Shown here in pieces: positions 33,854-45,477 of a stretch of 64,000 nucleotides of DNA (position 1 is the first letter of the stretch; the number at the start of each line of letters is the position of its first letter). Position numbers and translations under genes: made by a program. Where the stretch lies: assembly GCF_002575655.3 (NCBI RefSeq), contig NC_053036.3, forward strand, positions 162,230,627 through 162,294,626, written 5' to 3'. The notes beneath the pieces are model-generated. The model searched no databases. It was not told the DNA's origin and saw only the letters and a program-made list of their open reading frames with translations. The DNA is from Aegilops tauschii subsp. strangulata (taxonomy: Eukaryota > Streptophyta > Magnoliopsida > Poales > Poaceae).

Positions 33854-36627
33854 CGCTTGTTGGGAGGCAACCCAATTTTATTTGTGTTTCTTGCCTTTTG
33901 GATCTGTTTAGTAATAAACTTTCGATCTAGCTTCTGTTTAGATGTGGTTTTGTGTTTTAATTAGTGTTTGTGCCAAGTAGAACCTTTGGGAAGACTTGGG
34001 TGAAGTCTTTATGATCATGCTGTAAAAAACAGAAACTTTAGCGCTCACGAGATTAGCTAAAACTTTTTACTGGAGAGTGCTATTTAGTTGATTATTTTTG
34101 CAGATGATTACTAGACAAATTCCACAGGTCCACCAATTTATTTTAGAATTTTTGGAGTTCCAGAAGTATACATTTGATACAGATTACTACAGACTGTTCT
34201 GTTTTTGACAGATTCTGTTTTCTATGTGTTGTTTGCTTATTTTGATGAATCTAGGAGTAATATCGGAAGGTATGAACCATAGAGAAGTTGGAATACAGTA
34301 GATATTACACCAACATGAATTTAGAATGAGTTCACAACAGTACCTAAGTGGTGATTTATTTTCTTATGCTAACGGAGCTCACGAGTTTTCTGTTGAGTTT
34401 TGTGTTGTGAAGTTTTCAAGTTTTGGGTAAAGATTCGATGGACTATGGAATAAGGAGTGACAAGAGCCTAAGATTGGGGTCGCCAAAGGCACCCCAAGGT
34501 AATATTCAAGGATAACCAAGAGCCTAAGCTTGGGGATGCCCCGGATGGCATCCCCTCTTTCGTCTTCGTTCATCGGTAACTTTACTTGGAGCTATATTTT
34601 TATTCATCACATGATATGTGTTTTGCTTGGAGCGTCATTTTATTTTATTTAGCTTTGCTTGCTGTTTGAATAAAATACCAAGATCTAAAAAATTTAAATG
34701 AGAGAGAGTCTTCACATAGTTGCATAATTATTCGACTACTCATTGATCTTCACTTATATCTTTCGGAGTAGTTTGTTGTTTGCTCTAGTGCTTCACTTAT
34801 ATCTTTTAGAGCACGGCAGTGGATTTATTTTGAAGAAATATATGAACTCTCATGCTTCACTTATATTATTTTGAGAGTTTTAAACAGCATGGTAATTTGC
34901 TTTGGTTATGAATTTAGTCCTAATATGAGGGGCATCCAAGAGGGATATAATAAAAACTTTCATATAAAGTGCATTGAATACTATGAGAAGTTTGATTCCT
35001 TATGATTGTTTTGAGATATGAAGATGGTGATATTAGAGTCATGCTAGTTGAGTAGTTGTGAATTTGAGAGATACTTGTGTTAAAGTTTGTGATTCCCGTA
35101 GCATGCACGTATGGTGAACCGTTATGTGATGAAGTCAGAGCATGATTTATTTATTGATTGTCTTCCTTATGAGTGGCGGTCGGGGACGAGCGATGGTATT
35201 TTCCTACCAATCTATCCCCCTAGGAGCATGCGCGTAATACTTTGTTTTGATAACTAATAGATTTTTGCAACAGGTATATGAGTTCTTTATGACTAATGTT
35301 GAGTCCATGGATTATACGCACTCTCACCCTTCCACCATTGCTAGCCTCTCTAATACCATGCACCTTTCGCCGGTATCATACACCCACCATATACCTTCCT
35401 CAAAACAGCCACCATACCTACCTATTATGGCATTTCCATAGCCATTCCGAGATATATTGCCATGCAACTTTCCAGCGTTCCGTTTATTATGACACGCTCC
35501 ATCATTGTCATATTTCTTTGCATGATCATGTAGTTGACATCGTATTTGTGGCAAAGCCACCTTTCATAATTCTTTCATACATGTCACTCATGAGTCATTG
35601 CACATCCCGGTACACCGCCGGAGGCATTCATATAGAGTCATATTTTGTTCTAAGAATCGAGTTGTAATTCTTGAGTTGTAAGTAAATAAAAGTGTGATGA
35701 TCATCATTATTAGAGCATTGTCCCAGTGAGGAAAGTATGATGGAGACTATGATTCCCCCACAAGTCGGGATGAGACTCCAGACGAAAAAAAGAGGCCACA
35801 AAAAAAAGAGAAGGCCCAAAAAAATGAATGAGAGAAAAGGAGAGAAGGGGCAATGCTACTATCCTTTTACCACACTTGTGCTTCAAAGTAGCACCATGAT
35901 CTTCATGATAGAGAGTCTCCTATGTTGACACTTTCATATACTAGTGGGAATTTTACATTATAGAACTTGGCCTGTATATTCCAATGATGGGCCTCCTCAA
36001 AATGCCCTAGGTCTTCGTGAGCAAGCGAGTTGGATGCACACCCACTTAGTTTCTTTTTGAGCTTTCATACACTTATAGCTCTAGTGCATCCGTTGCATGG
36101 CAATCCCTACTCACTCACATTGATATCTATTCATGGGCATCTCCATAGCCCATTGATACGCCTAGTTGATGTGAGACTATCTTCTCCTTTTTGTCTTCTC
36201 CACAACCACCATTCTATTCCACCTATAGTGCTATGTCCATGGCTCATGCTCATGTAGTGCGTGAAGATTGAAAAAGTTTGAGAACATCAAAAGTATGAAA
36301 CAATTGCTTGGCTTGTCATCGGGGTTGTGCATGATTTAAATATTTTGTGTGATGAAGATAGAGCATAGCCAGACAATATGATTTTGTAGGGATAACTTGC
36401 TTTGGCCATGTTATTTTGAGAAGACACGATTGCTTTGTTAGTATGCTTGAAGTATTATTGTTTTCATGTCAATATTAAACTTTTGTTTTGAATCTGATGG
36501 ATCTGAATATTCTTGCCACAACAAAGAAGATTATATTGATAAATATGTTAGGTAGCATTCCACACCAAAAATTCTGTTTTTATCATTTACCTACTCAAGG
36601 ACGAGCAGGAATTATGCTTGGGGATGC
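33854..36627. other. non-coding interior of the pol-less element
   Basis: AT-rich with only short chance ORFs. GGATGCCCCGGATGGCATCC near 34525-34545 forms a small palindrome. The region ends in ATTATGCTTGGGGATGC, the likely polypurine-type tract before the 3' LTR. Confidence 0.7.
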
Positions 36628-38312
36628 TGATACATCTCCAATGTATCTATAATTTTTTATTGTTCCATGCTATTATATTATCTGTTTTGGATGTTTATGG
36701 GCTTTATTAAACACTTTTATATTATTTTTGGGACTAACCTATTAACCCAGAACCCAGTGCCAGTTTTTGTTTTTTCCCTTGTTTCAGTGTTTCGCAGAAA
36801 AGGAATATCAAACGGAGTCCAAACGGAATGAAACCTTCGGGAGAGTTATTTTTGGAACGGAAGCAATCCAGGAGACTTGGAGTGTATGTCAGGCAAGCAA
36901 CGAGGAGAGCACGAGGCAGGGGCGCGCCTACCCCCACCCCCAGCGCGCCCTCCACCCTCGTGGGCCCCTCGTGGCTCCCCTGACCGACTTCTTTCGCCTA
37001 TATATACCCATATACCCTAAAAACATCAAGGAACAGAATAGATCGGGAGTTCCGCCGCCGCAAGCCTCTGTAGCCACCAAAAACCAATCGAGACCCTGTT
37101 CCGGCACCCTGCCGGAGGGGGGATCCCTCACCGGTGGCCATCTTCATCATCCCGGCGCTCTCCATGACAAGGAGGGAGTAGTTCACCCTCGGGGTTGAGG
37201 GTATGTACCAGTAGCTATGTGTTTGATCTCTCTCTCTCGTGTTCTTGAGGTGATACGATCTTGATGTATCTCGAGCTTTGCTATTATAGTCGGATCTTAT
37301 GATGTTTCTCCCCCTCTACTCTCTTGTAATGGATTGAGTTTTCCCTTTGAAGTTATCTTATCGGATTGAGTCTTTAAAGATTTGAGAACACTTGATGTAT
37401 GTCTTGCCGTGCTTATCTGTGGTGACAATGGGATATCACGTGATCCACTTGATGTATGTTTTGGTGATCAACTTGCGGGTTCCGCCCATGAACCTATGCA
37501 TAGGGGTTGGCACACGTTTTCGTCTTGACTCTCCGTTAGAAACTTTGGGGCACTCTTTGAAGTACTTTGTGTTGGTTTGAATAGATGAATCTGAGATTGT
37601 GTGATGCATATCGTATAATCATACCCACGGATACTTGAGGTGACATTGGAGTATCTAGGTGACATTAGGGTTTTGGTTGATTTGTGTCTTAAGGTGTTAT
37701 TCTAGTACGAACTCTATGATAGATCGAACGGAAAGAATAGCTTCATGTTATTTTACTAAGGACTCTTGAATAGATCGATCAGAAAGGATAACTTTGAGGT
37801 GGTTTCATACCCTACCATAATCTCTTCGTTTGTTCTCCGCTATTAGTGTCTTTGGAGTGACTCTTTGTTGCATGTTGAGGGATAGTTATGTGATCCAATT
37901 ATGTTATTATTGTTGAGAGAACTTGCACTAGTGAAAGTATGAACCCTAGGCCTTGTTTCCTAGCATTGCAATACCATTGACGCTCACTTTTATCATTAGT
38001 TACCTTGCTGTTTTTATATTTTCAGATTACAAAAACCTATATCTACCATCCATATTGCACTTGTATCACCATCTCTTCGCCGAACTAGTGCACCTATACA
38101 ATTTACCATTGTATTGGATGTGTTGGGGACACAAGAGACTCTTTGTTATTTGGTTGCAGGGTTGTTTGAGAGAGACCATCTTCAACCTACGCTTCCCACG
38201 GATTGATAAACCTTAGGTCATCCACTTGAGGGAAATTTGCTACTGTCCTACAAACCTCTGCACTTGGAGGCCCAACAACGTCTATAAGAAGAAGGTTGCG
38301 TAGTAGACATCA
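36628..38312 (+). mobile_element. 3' LTR of the pol-less element
   Basis: TGATACATCTCCAATGTATC ... TAGTAGACATCA. It is very similar to the 5' LTR along its length, differing in the first 20 bp by two transitions. CCTATATATACCC near 36997 is the TATA-like box. Confidence 0.95.
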
Positions 38313-38317
38313 AGGAT

Positions 38318-38560
38318 CCCCACCTGAGGCAGCCTTGTTACGGCAACGTCGCCACCCTTTCCTGCCTCTCGGTAGCTGCTTGAGCGCTAAAGGGGACCTC
38401 TTGAGCATCGCGCCTCAGGAGCTCTTACTGGACCTCGGACCGCTCACCTCCTGGCCTTGACCACGACATCGCGACCTGGCATACCAGCGACGGCTGCATC
38501 CTGCCTGGGGACTGGGACCTGTCGGCGTAGAGCACCAAGCTGCCGAGGGGATGGAAAGGG
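38318..38560. other. gypsy-like remnant right of the pol-less element
   Basis: It contains a second copy of the block found at 30.93-31.08 kb. The right limit is a judgement: beyond it the minus strand looks like a 3' UTR. Confidence 0.45.
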
Positions 38561-38862
38561 GAGACCGAGCCGAAACAAGACATGCATTCACAGATTTTCA
38601 TAATAAGGATAATATGAATAGAGGACATTACAGACCCTTTACACGCCCCCACGGGGTCCATTTCGATTCCTTGCAGGGAACAAAAGGAGGGAGTTCTTAG
38701 GAGCTCCATCTACACGCGCCAGCATGGCCGACACCATCATCAACAGTGGGCCATGGGAGGCCGGCGCCAACCCCATGCAGATCAGCGACGGTGGCGGCCG
38801 GACGCTGCGGCCTTGCTCCGGGCCCGGTGAGAGCTTGGAGGCACGTAGCTGTCATTGCTCGT

Positions 38863-39143
38863 CTACGGGGTCTCGTAGGGCTCGGGAGAGTCGCTGGACT
38901 CCCAAGCGCCACCGCTGCTGCTGGAGGAGCCGCTGGTGAAGCCAGCGGCAAGCTCGGCGCTGGCCGCTGCGCCGCCCCGACGACCCTCCCCAGGGCAGCA
39001 CTCCAAGCGGCGGCCTTCCGCGTCAAAAACCTTGAAGAACATCGTGGAGGCGCCGTCGTACGCGAAGTGGATGGCGAGGGCGCCTTCCGGCCGAGCCACG
39101 ACGCCCAAATGTTTGAATTTCACTCCCATCTCTTGCATGGGAC
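38863..39143 (-). pseudogene. B3-like domain exon on the minus strand
   Basis: Read on the minus strand from an AG acceptor (at 39144-39145, TTTCTAG), the frame gives GPMQEMGVKFKHLGVV, then ALAIHFAYDGASTMFFKVFD and GRRLECCPG, then a Ser/Gly-rich tail ending SPEPYETP before TAG at 38863. The middle part resembles the C-terminal half of plant B3 DNA-binding domains (the strand pattern of LxFxYDGxSxFxVKVFD). Possible 3' UTR DNA continues to about 38570. Upstream exons were not found; the 505-bp array lies there instead. Probably a captured or co-opted gene of the CACTA element, likely not functional as it stands. Confidence 0.4.
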
Positions 39144-42100
39144 CTAGAAATTCACCCAAAGACACACATGTGATTTTCAAACAACACTGGTGCACTGGAG
39201 CCTGTGCTTGTAGTTCAAATTTCAATTATGCACATTAAATGCCCAGAAACTCAATTAATGTATAAAAAAGGCAAAACAAGCCCGAAATAATTTCAAATTT
39301 TAGCACGGTACTTCTATTTGGTCTAATCTGGCTGTGTAAAAAAATTAAGGCGGGAGAAGGCAGTATACGTATGTCGTTTCGCACACGGAGGTGACACGTT
39401 TCCTCTCGGAACCACGAGCCTTCTTGAGGGAAGCTCCGGTTTGCAAGAAGCTTACACCAAAGTTTGTCCCAATTCGGCCAAAAAAATTACCGCGGCATGT
39501 TGGTGCCATGTCATGAGACCATGCCAAGTTTCATGATTTTCAGACGTGTTTTGGAATTACAGGAATTAAAAAACCAAGTTTCTCAATCTTTCCGGCCGAG
39601 CCACGACGCCCAGATGTTTGAATTTCACTCCCATCTCTTGCATGGGACCTAGAAATTCACCCAAGGACACACATGTGACTTTTCAAACAACTTTGGTACA
39701 CTGGAGCACGTGCTTGTAGTTCAAAATTGAATTATACACATTAAATGCGCAGAAACTCAATTAATGTATAAAAAAGGCCAAACGAACACGGAATAATTCC
39801 AAAATTTAGCACGATACTTCTATTTGGTCTAATCTGCCTGTGTAAAAATATTAAGGCGGGACAAGGCAGTGTACGTATGTCATTTCGCACACGGAGGTGA
39901 CATGTTCCCTCTCGGAACCAGAAGTCTTCTTGAGGGAAGCTCCGGTTTGCAAGAAGCCTACACCAAAGCTTGTCCCAATTCGGCCAAAAAAAATACCGCA
40001 ACATGTTGGTGCCATGTTATGAGACCATGCGAAGTTTCATGATTTTCAGGCGTGTTTCAGAATTACAGGAATTAAAAAACCAAGTTTCTCAATTTTTTCG
40101 GTCGAGCCATGATACGTCTCCAACGTATCTATAATTTTTGATTGCTCCATGCTATATTATCTACTGTTTTGGACAATATTGGGCTTTATTATCCACTTTT
40201 ATATTATTTTTGGGACTAACCTATTAACCGGAGGCCCAACCCAGAATTGCTGTTTTTTTGCCTATTTCAGAGTTTCGCAGAAAAAGAATATCAAACGGAG
40301 TCCAAACGGAATGAAACCTTCGGGAGCGTGATTTTTGGAACGAACATGATCCAGGAGACATGGACCCTACGTAAGAGAAGCTTCCAGGAGGCCACGAGGT
40401 AGGGGGCCGCGCCCACCCCCCAGGACGCGCCCTCCAGCCTCGTGGGCCCCATGTTGCTCCACCGACGTACTTCTTCCTCCTATATATACCTACGTACCCC
40501 CAAACGATCAGATACGGAGCCAAAAACCTAATTCCACCGCCGCAACCTTCTGTACCCACGAGATCCGCCGGAGGGGGCATCCATCACGGAGGGCTTCTAC
40601 ATCAACACCATAGCCTCTCCGATGAAGTGTGAGTAGTTTACCTCAGACCTTCGGGTCCATAGTTAGTAGCTAGATGGCTTCTTCTCTCTTTTTGGATCTC
40701 AATACAATGTTCTCCCCCTCTCTCGTGGAGATCTATTCGATGTAATCTTCTTTTTGCGGTGTGTTTGTTGAGAACGATGAATTGTGGGTTTATGATCAAG
40801 TTTATCTATGAACAATATTTGAATCTTCTCTGAATTCTTTTATATATGATTGGTTATCTTTGCAAGTCTCTTCGAATTACAGTTTGGTTTGGCCTACTAG
40901 ATTGATCTTTCTTGCAATGGGAGAAGTGCTTAGCTTTGGGTTCAATCTTGCGGTGTCCTTTCCCAGTGAAAGTAGGGGCAGCAAGGCACGCATTGTATTG
41001 TTGCCATCGAGGATAACAAGATGGGTTTTTTATCATATTGCATGAATTTATCCCTCTACATCATGTCATCTTGCTTAAGGCGTTACTCTGTTTTCATGAA
41101 CTTAATACTCTAGATGCATGTTGGATAGCGGTCGATGAGTGGAGTAATAGTAGTAGATGCAGGCAGGAGTCGGTCTACTTGTCTCGGACGTGATGCCTAT
41201 ATACATGATCATACCTAGATATTCTCATAACTATGCTCAATTCTGTCAATTGCTCAACAGTAATTCGTTCACCCACCGTAAAATACTTATGCTCTTGAGA
41301 GAAGCCACTAGTGAAACCTATGGCCCCCGGGTCTATCTTCATCATATTAATCTTCCAACACTTTGTTATTGCCTTTGCTTTTTTACTTTGCTTTTATTTT
41401 ACTTTGCATCTTTATCACAAAAATACCAAAAATATTATCCTATCATATCTATCAGATCTCACTCTCGTAAGTGATCGTGAAGGGATTGACAACCCCTTAT
41501 CGCGTTGGTTGCGAGGAGTTATTTGTTTTGTGTAGGTACGAGGGACTCGCGCGTAGCCTCCTACTGGATTGATACCTTGGTTCTCAAAAACTGAGGGAAA
41601 TACTTACGCTACTTTGCTGCATCACCCTTTCCTCTTCAAGGGAAAACCAACGTAGTGCTCAAGAGGTAGCAAGCCACGACGCCCAGATGTTTGAATTTCA
41701 CTCCCATATCTTGCATGGGAACTAGAAATTCACCCAAGGACACACATGTGATTTTTCAAACAACTTTGGTGCACTGGAGCACGTGCTTGTAGTTCAAAAT
41801 TGAATTATACACATTAAATGCATAGAAACTCAATTAATGTATAAAAAGGCCAAACGAACACGGAATAATTCCAAAATTTAGCATGATACTTCTATTTGGT
41901 CTAATCTGCCTGTGTAAAAAATTAAGGTGGGAGAAGGCAGTGTACGTATGTCGTTTCGCATACGGAGGTGACACGTTCCCTCTCGGAACCAGGAGCCTTC
42001 TTGAGGTAAGCTCTGGTTTGCAAGAAGCCTACACCAAAGCTTGTCCCAATTCGGCCAAAAAAATTACCGCAGCATGTTGGTGCCATGTCATGAGACCATG

Positions 42101-42898
42101 CCAAGTTTGATGATTTTCAGCCATGTTTTGAAATTACAGGAATTAAAAAACTAAGTTTTTCAATCTTTCCGGCCAAGCCACGACGCCCAGATGTTTGAAT
42201 TTCACTCCCATCTCTTGCATGGGACCTACAAATTCACCCAAGGACACACATGTGATTTTTCAAACAACTTTGGTGCAGTGGAGCACGTGCTTGTAGTTCA
42301 AATTTGAATTATGCACACTAAATGCCCAGAAACTCAATCAATGTATAGAAAAGGCCAAACGAACACGGAATAATTCCAAAATTTAGCACGATGCTTATAT
42401 TTGGTCTAATCTCTGTGTAAAAAAATTAAGGCGGGAGAAGGCAGTGTACGTATGTCGTTTCTCACACGGAGGTGACACGTTCCCTCTCGGAACCAGGAGC
42501 CTTCTTGAGGGAAGCTCCGGTTTGCAAGAAGCTTACACCAAAGTTTGTCCCAATTCGGCCAAAAAATTTACTGCAACATGTTGGTGCCATGTCATGACAC
42601 CATGCCAAGTTTCATGATTTTCAGCCGTGTTTTGAATTTACAAGAATTAAAAAACCAAGTTTCTCAATCATTCCGGTCGAGCCACGACACCCAGATGTTT
42701 GGATTTTATTCCCATTTCTTGCATGGGACCTATAAATTCACCCAAAGACACACATGTGATTTTTCAGCAAACTTTGGTGTGTTGGAGCATGTGATTGTAG
42801 TTCAAATTTGAATTATGCACATTAAAAGCCCAGAGACTCAATTAATACATAAAAATGCCGAACGAACCCGGAATAATTCCAAATTTAAACACGACACT
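39096..42898 (-). repeat. 505-bp tandem array, interrupted by a solo LTR
   Basis: Units begin at 39096, 39601, 41674 (interrupted just before by the LTR at 40110-41671), 42178 and 42682, with spacings of 504-506 bp; the last is partial. Each has CCACGACGCCCAGATG, GCATGGGACCTAGAAATTC, TAATGTATAAAAAAGGC, GTACGTATGTCGTTTC, CGGAACCAGGAGCCTTCTTG and CCAATTCGGCC. On the minus strand each unit repeats the AG acceptor and about 16-18 codons of the B3-like exon. A further partial unit is at 26090-26341. Confidence 0.85.
40110..41671 (+). mobile_element. solo LTR, 1,562 bp, TSD AGCCA
   Basis: It starts TGATACGTCTCCAACGTATC and ends CTCAAGAGGTAGCA. The perfect 5-bp duplication AGCCA flanks it (40105-40109 and 41672-41676). 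It shares its first bases with the LTRs at 17236 and 31225 but differs beyond about 100 bp and at the 3' end, so it is a related but distinct family (it resembles LTRs called Sabrina, from memory). TATA-like CCTATATATACC is near 40481. It interrupts the 505-bp array. Confidence 0.9.
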
Positions 42899-43288
42899 CA
42901 TGTACTAGTTGCATGTTCACTGTACGTAAATGTTCTAGCAATTCAAACACCATCCTTTCCCTCCGTAACACCATTTTTTCTTTCAAAACATAATGAAAAA
43001 TCAGGTATACCACAAACAGTTTACTAGAAAGAATCGTGTGGGATGCGATATAAAATATCTTGGCGCACCGTCTTGTCTGGCTTACGCAGGAAGCTTCGTC
43101 GTCTACAGTCCACCGCCCCCGCTTGAACCACACTTGCGCGCCAGTTTCTCGCGGCACCGAGCGAAATTTTTTGGCCACCGCGGAAATATCTATCTCCCCG
43201 CCCCCTCCCTCCTACCAAAAGCCACATTTCCACTGTTCCTCCTTGCTTTCCAAGTTCAAACCTTCACTGCTGCTTACTAGCAGCTCAA
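42899..43288. other. region between divergent B3-like genes
   Basis: AT-rich to 43050, then GC-rich. It separates the minus-strand gene side (left) from the plus-strand gene (right) and may hold promoters for both. No clear TATA box was chosen. Confidence 0.3.
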
Positions 43289-43462
43289 CCTCCTCACCGG
43301 CGACCCTTCTTCTTGCAGTGCTGCCTCCTCACCGGCTACCCTTCTACTTGCAGCACCGCCTCCTCGCCGGCGACCCTTCTTCTTCCAGCGCCGCCTCCTC
43401 GCCGGCGACCCTCTTCTTGCTGCGCGGCCTCCTCGCCGCCGACCCTTCTTCTTGCTGCGCGG
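43289..43462 (+). repeat. 35-bp tandem repeat, 5 copies
   Basis: Five units of 34-35 bp with the pattern CCTCCTCGCCGGCGACCC and TTCTTCTTGCAGC. Because 35 is not a multiple of three, each added copy changes the reading frame. The units lie upstream of a possible splice donor (ATGGTCAGGTAATCC near 43472). Confidence 0.85.
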
Positions 43463-43470
43463 CCTCGTCG

Positions 43471-44193
43471 ATATGGTCAGGTAATCCACACCCCACCCAC
43501 ACCATCCTCCTCCTTTCCCGTCCCACATGCCCCGACTGACGGAGCGACACCTTCCACTGAAATCACTGCCCCCCTCCTCCAATTAAGCGCCGCCCACAAC
43601 CATAACACGTAGTATAACGTGGAGCTGAGTAGCATGCGGCCGCACGCGCGAATGAGGTCGCTATGGCTGACATGCGTGTCGACCGCTAGATATTGGAGGA
43701 GCACCTCGTCTTCGAGGCCACCGTCGACAGCGCCACGCGGTTGTCTACTTTAAAATACAGTTCGTGATATTTTCTCGAGGCCACCGCCAGTGCCTTCTAG
43801 TGATTTGTCCTCTGTAATGTTAATATGCAATCTGATGTTCAGTTAACAGTTTGGTCCTCTAAAATGTAATGTTCAGTTAACACTTTGGTCCAACAATTGC
43901 TACATTTTGTAGTACTGTTCTCAAGCATTCTTTGTTTTGTTAACTGTCTTATCTTCTAGTACATGTTTCTATTCTGCAATGTCGTGCTCAGTTAACTATT
44001 TTGGTTCATTTGGTCTGCTGTCCATTTAACTGTTTGGTTCAGTTCTGCAATTCGATTTTCATTTGCTATGGGTACAATTTTGTATTGTTATGCATGTGAC
44101 ACCAATCGAATTTGGCTGTACTCAATACATATTCTACTGATAGTATGGCAACTCTCAGTTAACCTGATCAAGATCTTCCTTATGTGTGTTGCA
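43471..44193 (+). other. intron-like region of the plus-strand gene
   Basis: From the possible donor at about 43480 to the acceptor before 44194 (TGTGTGTTGCAG), the DNA is AT-rich with many TTAACTGTTTGGTT-type phrases (43.8-44.1 kb). No exon was identified in it. Confidence 0.3.
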
Positions 44194-44845
44194 GGGAAAC
44201 AATGGGAGACACTGCGGTTTACCATCGAGGTTTGTTCAAGTAGGGTCCTTTGGCTAATAGCACATTATTGTGCAGTTGCAGGAACCATTCTAATATTTAG
44301 GTTTCTTACAATTTGGTCTTGCACATGTAGGTCCTGCTGTGAGAGGCTTAGACCCACTGTTCGACCCATTTTGCATATGGGGAAATGAGATGTCCATGAA
44401 TATCAGTCAAGTCAAGAAACTCAGAAAAATTGTTAGGATGAAGAAACTTGCGACGAATAACAGAAGATCTTTGTTTGCATGATGAAGAAGACATCAGTCA
44501 ACTATAGGATGGTACCAACTCTTTTACCTTGTTTTTACCCCTTGGACCATTTCAAAATTTACAACAGCGATTTATGCATAGCTTTGTTTTCAGTACTTTT
44601 CAAAGCAGTTCACCGATGATTACCTCTCAAACCACCTGCATGGTCAAGAGGCGAGGAAGGTATTCATTCAACACCCACGGCACAATATTGAAGTCTTGCT
44701 GAAGAGGACGAAGGTTGGGCGGGCTATTATCCATAGCCACTGGCCTAAAGTTGCAAGGACATTCAACATTACTGAAGGCTCAATACTTGCCTTCCGCTTC
44801 TGCAGTTTCCCGGATGAGATTCATCTGTCTATTTACCGTGTATGA
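44194..44845 (+). pseudogene. B3-like domain gene on the plus strand, decayed
   Basis: A putative exon at 44194-44228 is bounded by TTGCAG and GTTTGT. Another stretch, at about 44332-44508, contains KKLRKIVRMKKL and then loses frame at a TGA near 44482. The last exon, 44594-44845, follows TTTTCAG and encodes 83 residues: YFSKQFTDDYLSNHL, then VGRAIIHSHWPKVARTF, SILAFRFCSF and EIHLSIYRV. The last exon matches the pattern of a plant B3 DNA-binding domain (W, then a glycine-poor loop, then hydrophobic strands). With the minus-strand B3-like exon it gives the CACTA element two divergent B3-type genes. Confidence 0.5.
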
Positions 44846-45226
44846 TGCTACTTTCCAAAGGTTTTTGATGCTGCATGTGAAACTTGGTGATGTTGTGTAA
44901 TGGCGTAACTGAGTGCCGAAGCTATCTGATGTAATTCGATTATGAAATCCTGGTTGCTTTTATACGGATATGAAATATCTGGCGTGTTTTATAAGAAATA
45001 TCAGTTTGATTAGTACATGGATTATCAATAATAGGCTAATTACCCTGCTTATTGGGGTTTTCTATTGCAAACGGTTACTCAGACAGCACCGTGGCGATGA
45101 ACTCAAACAACCCGCACGGTTTCTAGAAAGTAGGCGTGTTCGATCAACTAACAATCACACACGGCTTCCGGCAGCGAACTGTTTGCGTTAGGCCACCTTG
45201 CACAAACGTTTCCACACAAAGAACTA
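44846..45226 (+). other. 3' UTR-like and subterminal DNA
   Basis: AT-rich 3' flank of the B3-like gene to about 45050, then subterminal DNA with CACGG and CGAACTGTTTGCGTTAGGC words also found in the left 83-bp repeats. Confidence 0.4.
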
Positions 45227-45477
45227 TGTGGGATGTACATACCTACGGAAATGATTTTCTGGGATTCACCGTGTGGGATGTACATACCTACGGAAATGAT
45301 TTCTGGGATTCACCGTGTGGGATGTACATACCTACGGAAATGATTTCTAGGATTCACCGTCTGGGATGTACATACCTACAGAAATGATTTCTGGGATTCA
45401 TCGTGTGGGATGTACATACCTACGGAAATGATTTCTGGGATTCACCGTGTGGGATGTACATACCTACGGAAATGATT
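45227..45477 (+). repeat. 44-bp subterminal tandem repeat, 6 copies
   Basis: Units of 44-45 bp contain TGTGGGATGTACATACC, TACGGAAATGATTTC and TGGGATTCACCG and are nearly identical. The array is near the right end of the CACTA element and may be a transposase-binding region by position. Confidence 0.85.

Larger units (their letters stand above)
31225..38312 (+). mobile_element. complete LTR element without pol, 7.1 kb, TSD AGGAT
   Basis: The two LTRs (1,684 and 1,685 bp) share TGATAC starts and GTAGACATCA ends, with scattered differences. A perfect 5-bp duplication AGGAT flanks the whole (31220-31224 and 38313-38317). The primer-binding site TGGCGCCGTTGCCGGGGA starts a few bases after the 5' LTR. 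The 3.7 kb interior has one ORF of unknown function and no gag, protease, RT or integrase motif. This is the structure of a large retrotransposon derivative that depends on another element for mobility. It is inserted in the gypsy element. Confidence 0.95.
26342..38560 (+). mobile_element. defective gypsy-type retrotransposon, interrupted
   Basis: A 5' LTR (26342-27216), primer-binding region, gag and protease, a remnant RT and GC-rich 3' DNA are present. The complete LTR element at 31225-38312 is inserted in its distal part, and gypsy-like sequence resumes after that to roughly 38560. There is no 3' LTR in the window. The right limit is approximate: it is placed where minus-strand gene-like 3' UTR sequence begins. 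The left 5 bp (CATGT) have no partner at the right, so the right side was lost by deletion. Confidence 0.7.
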
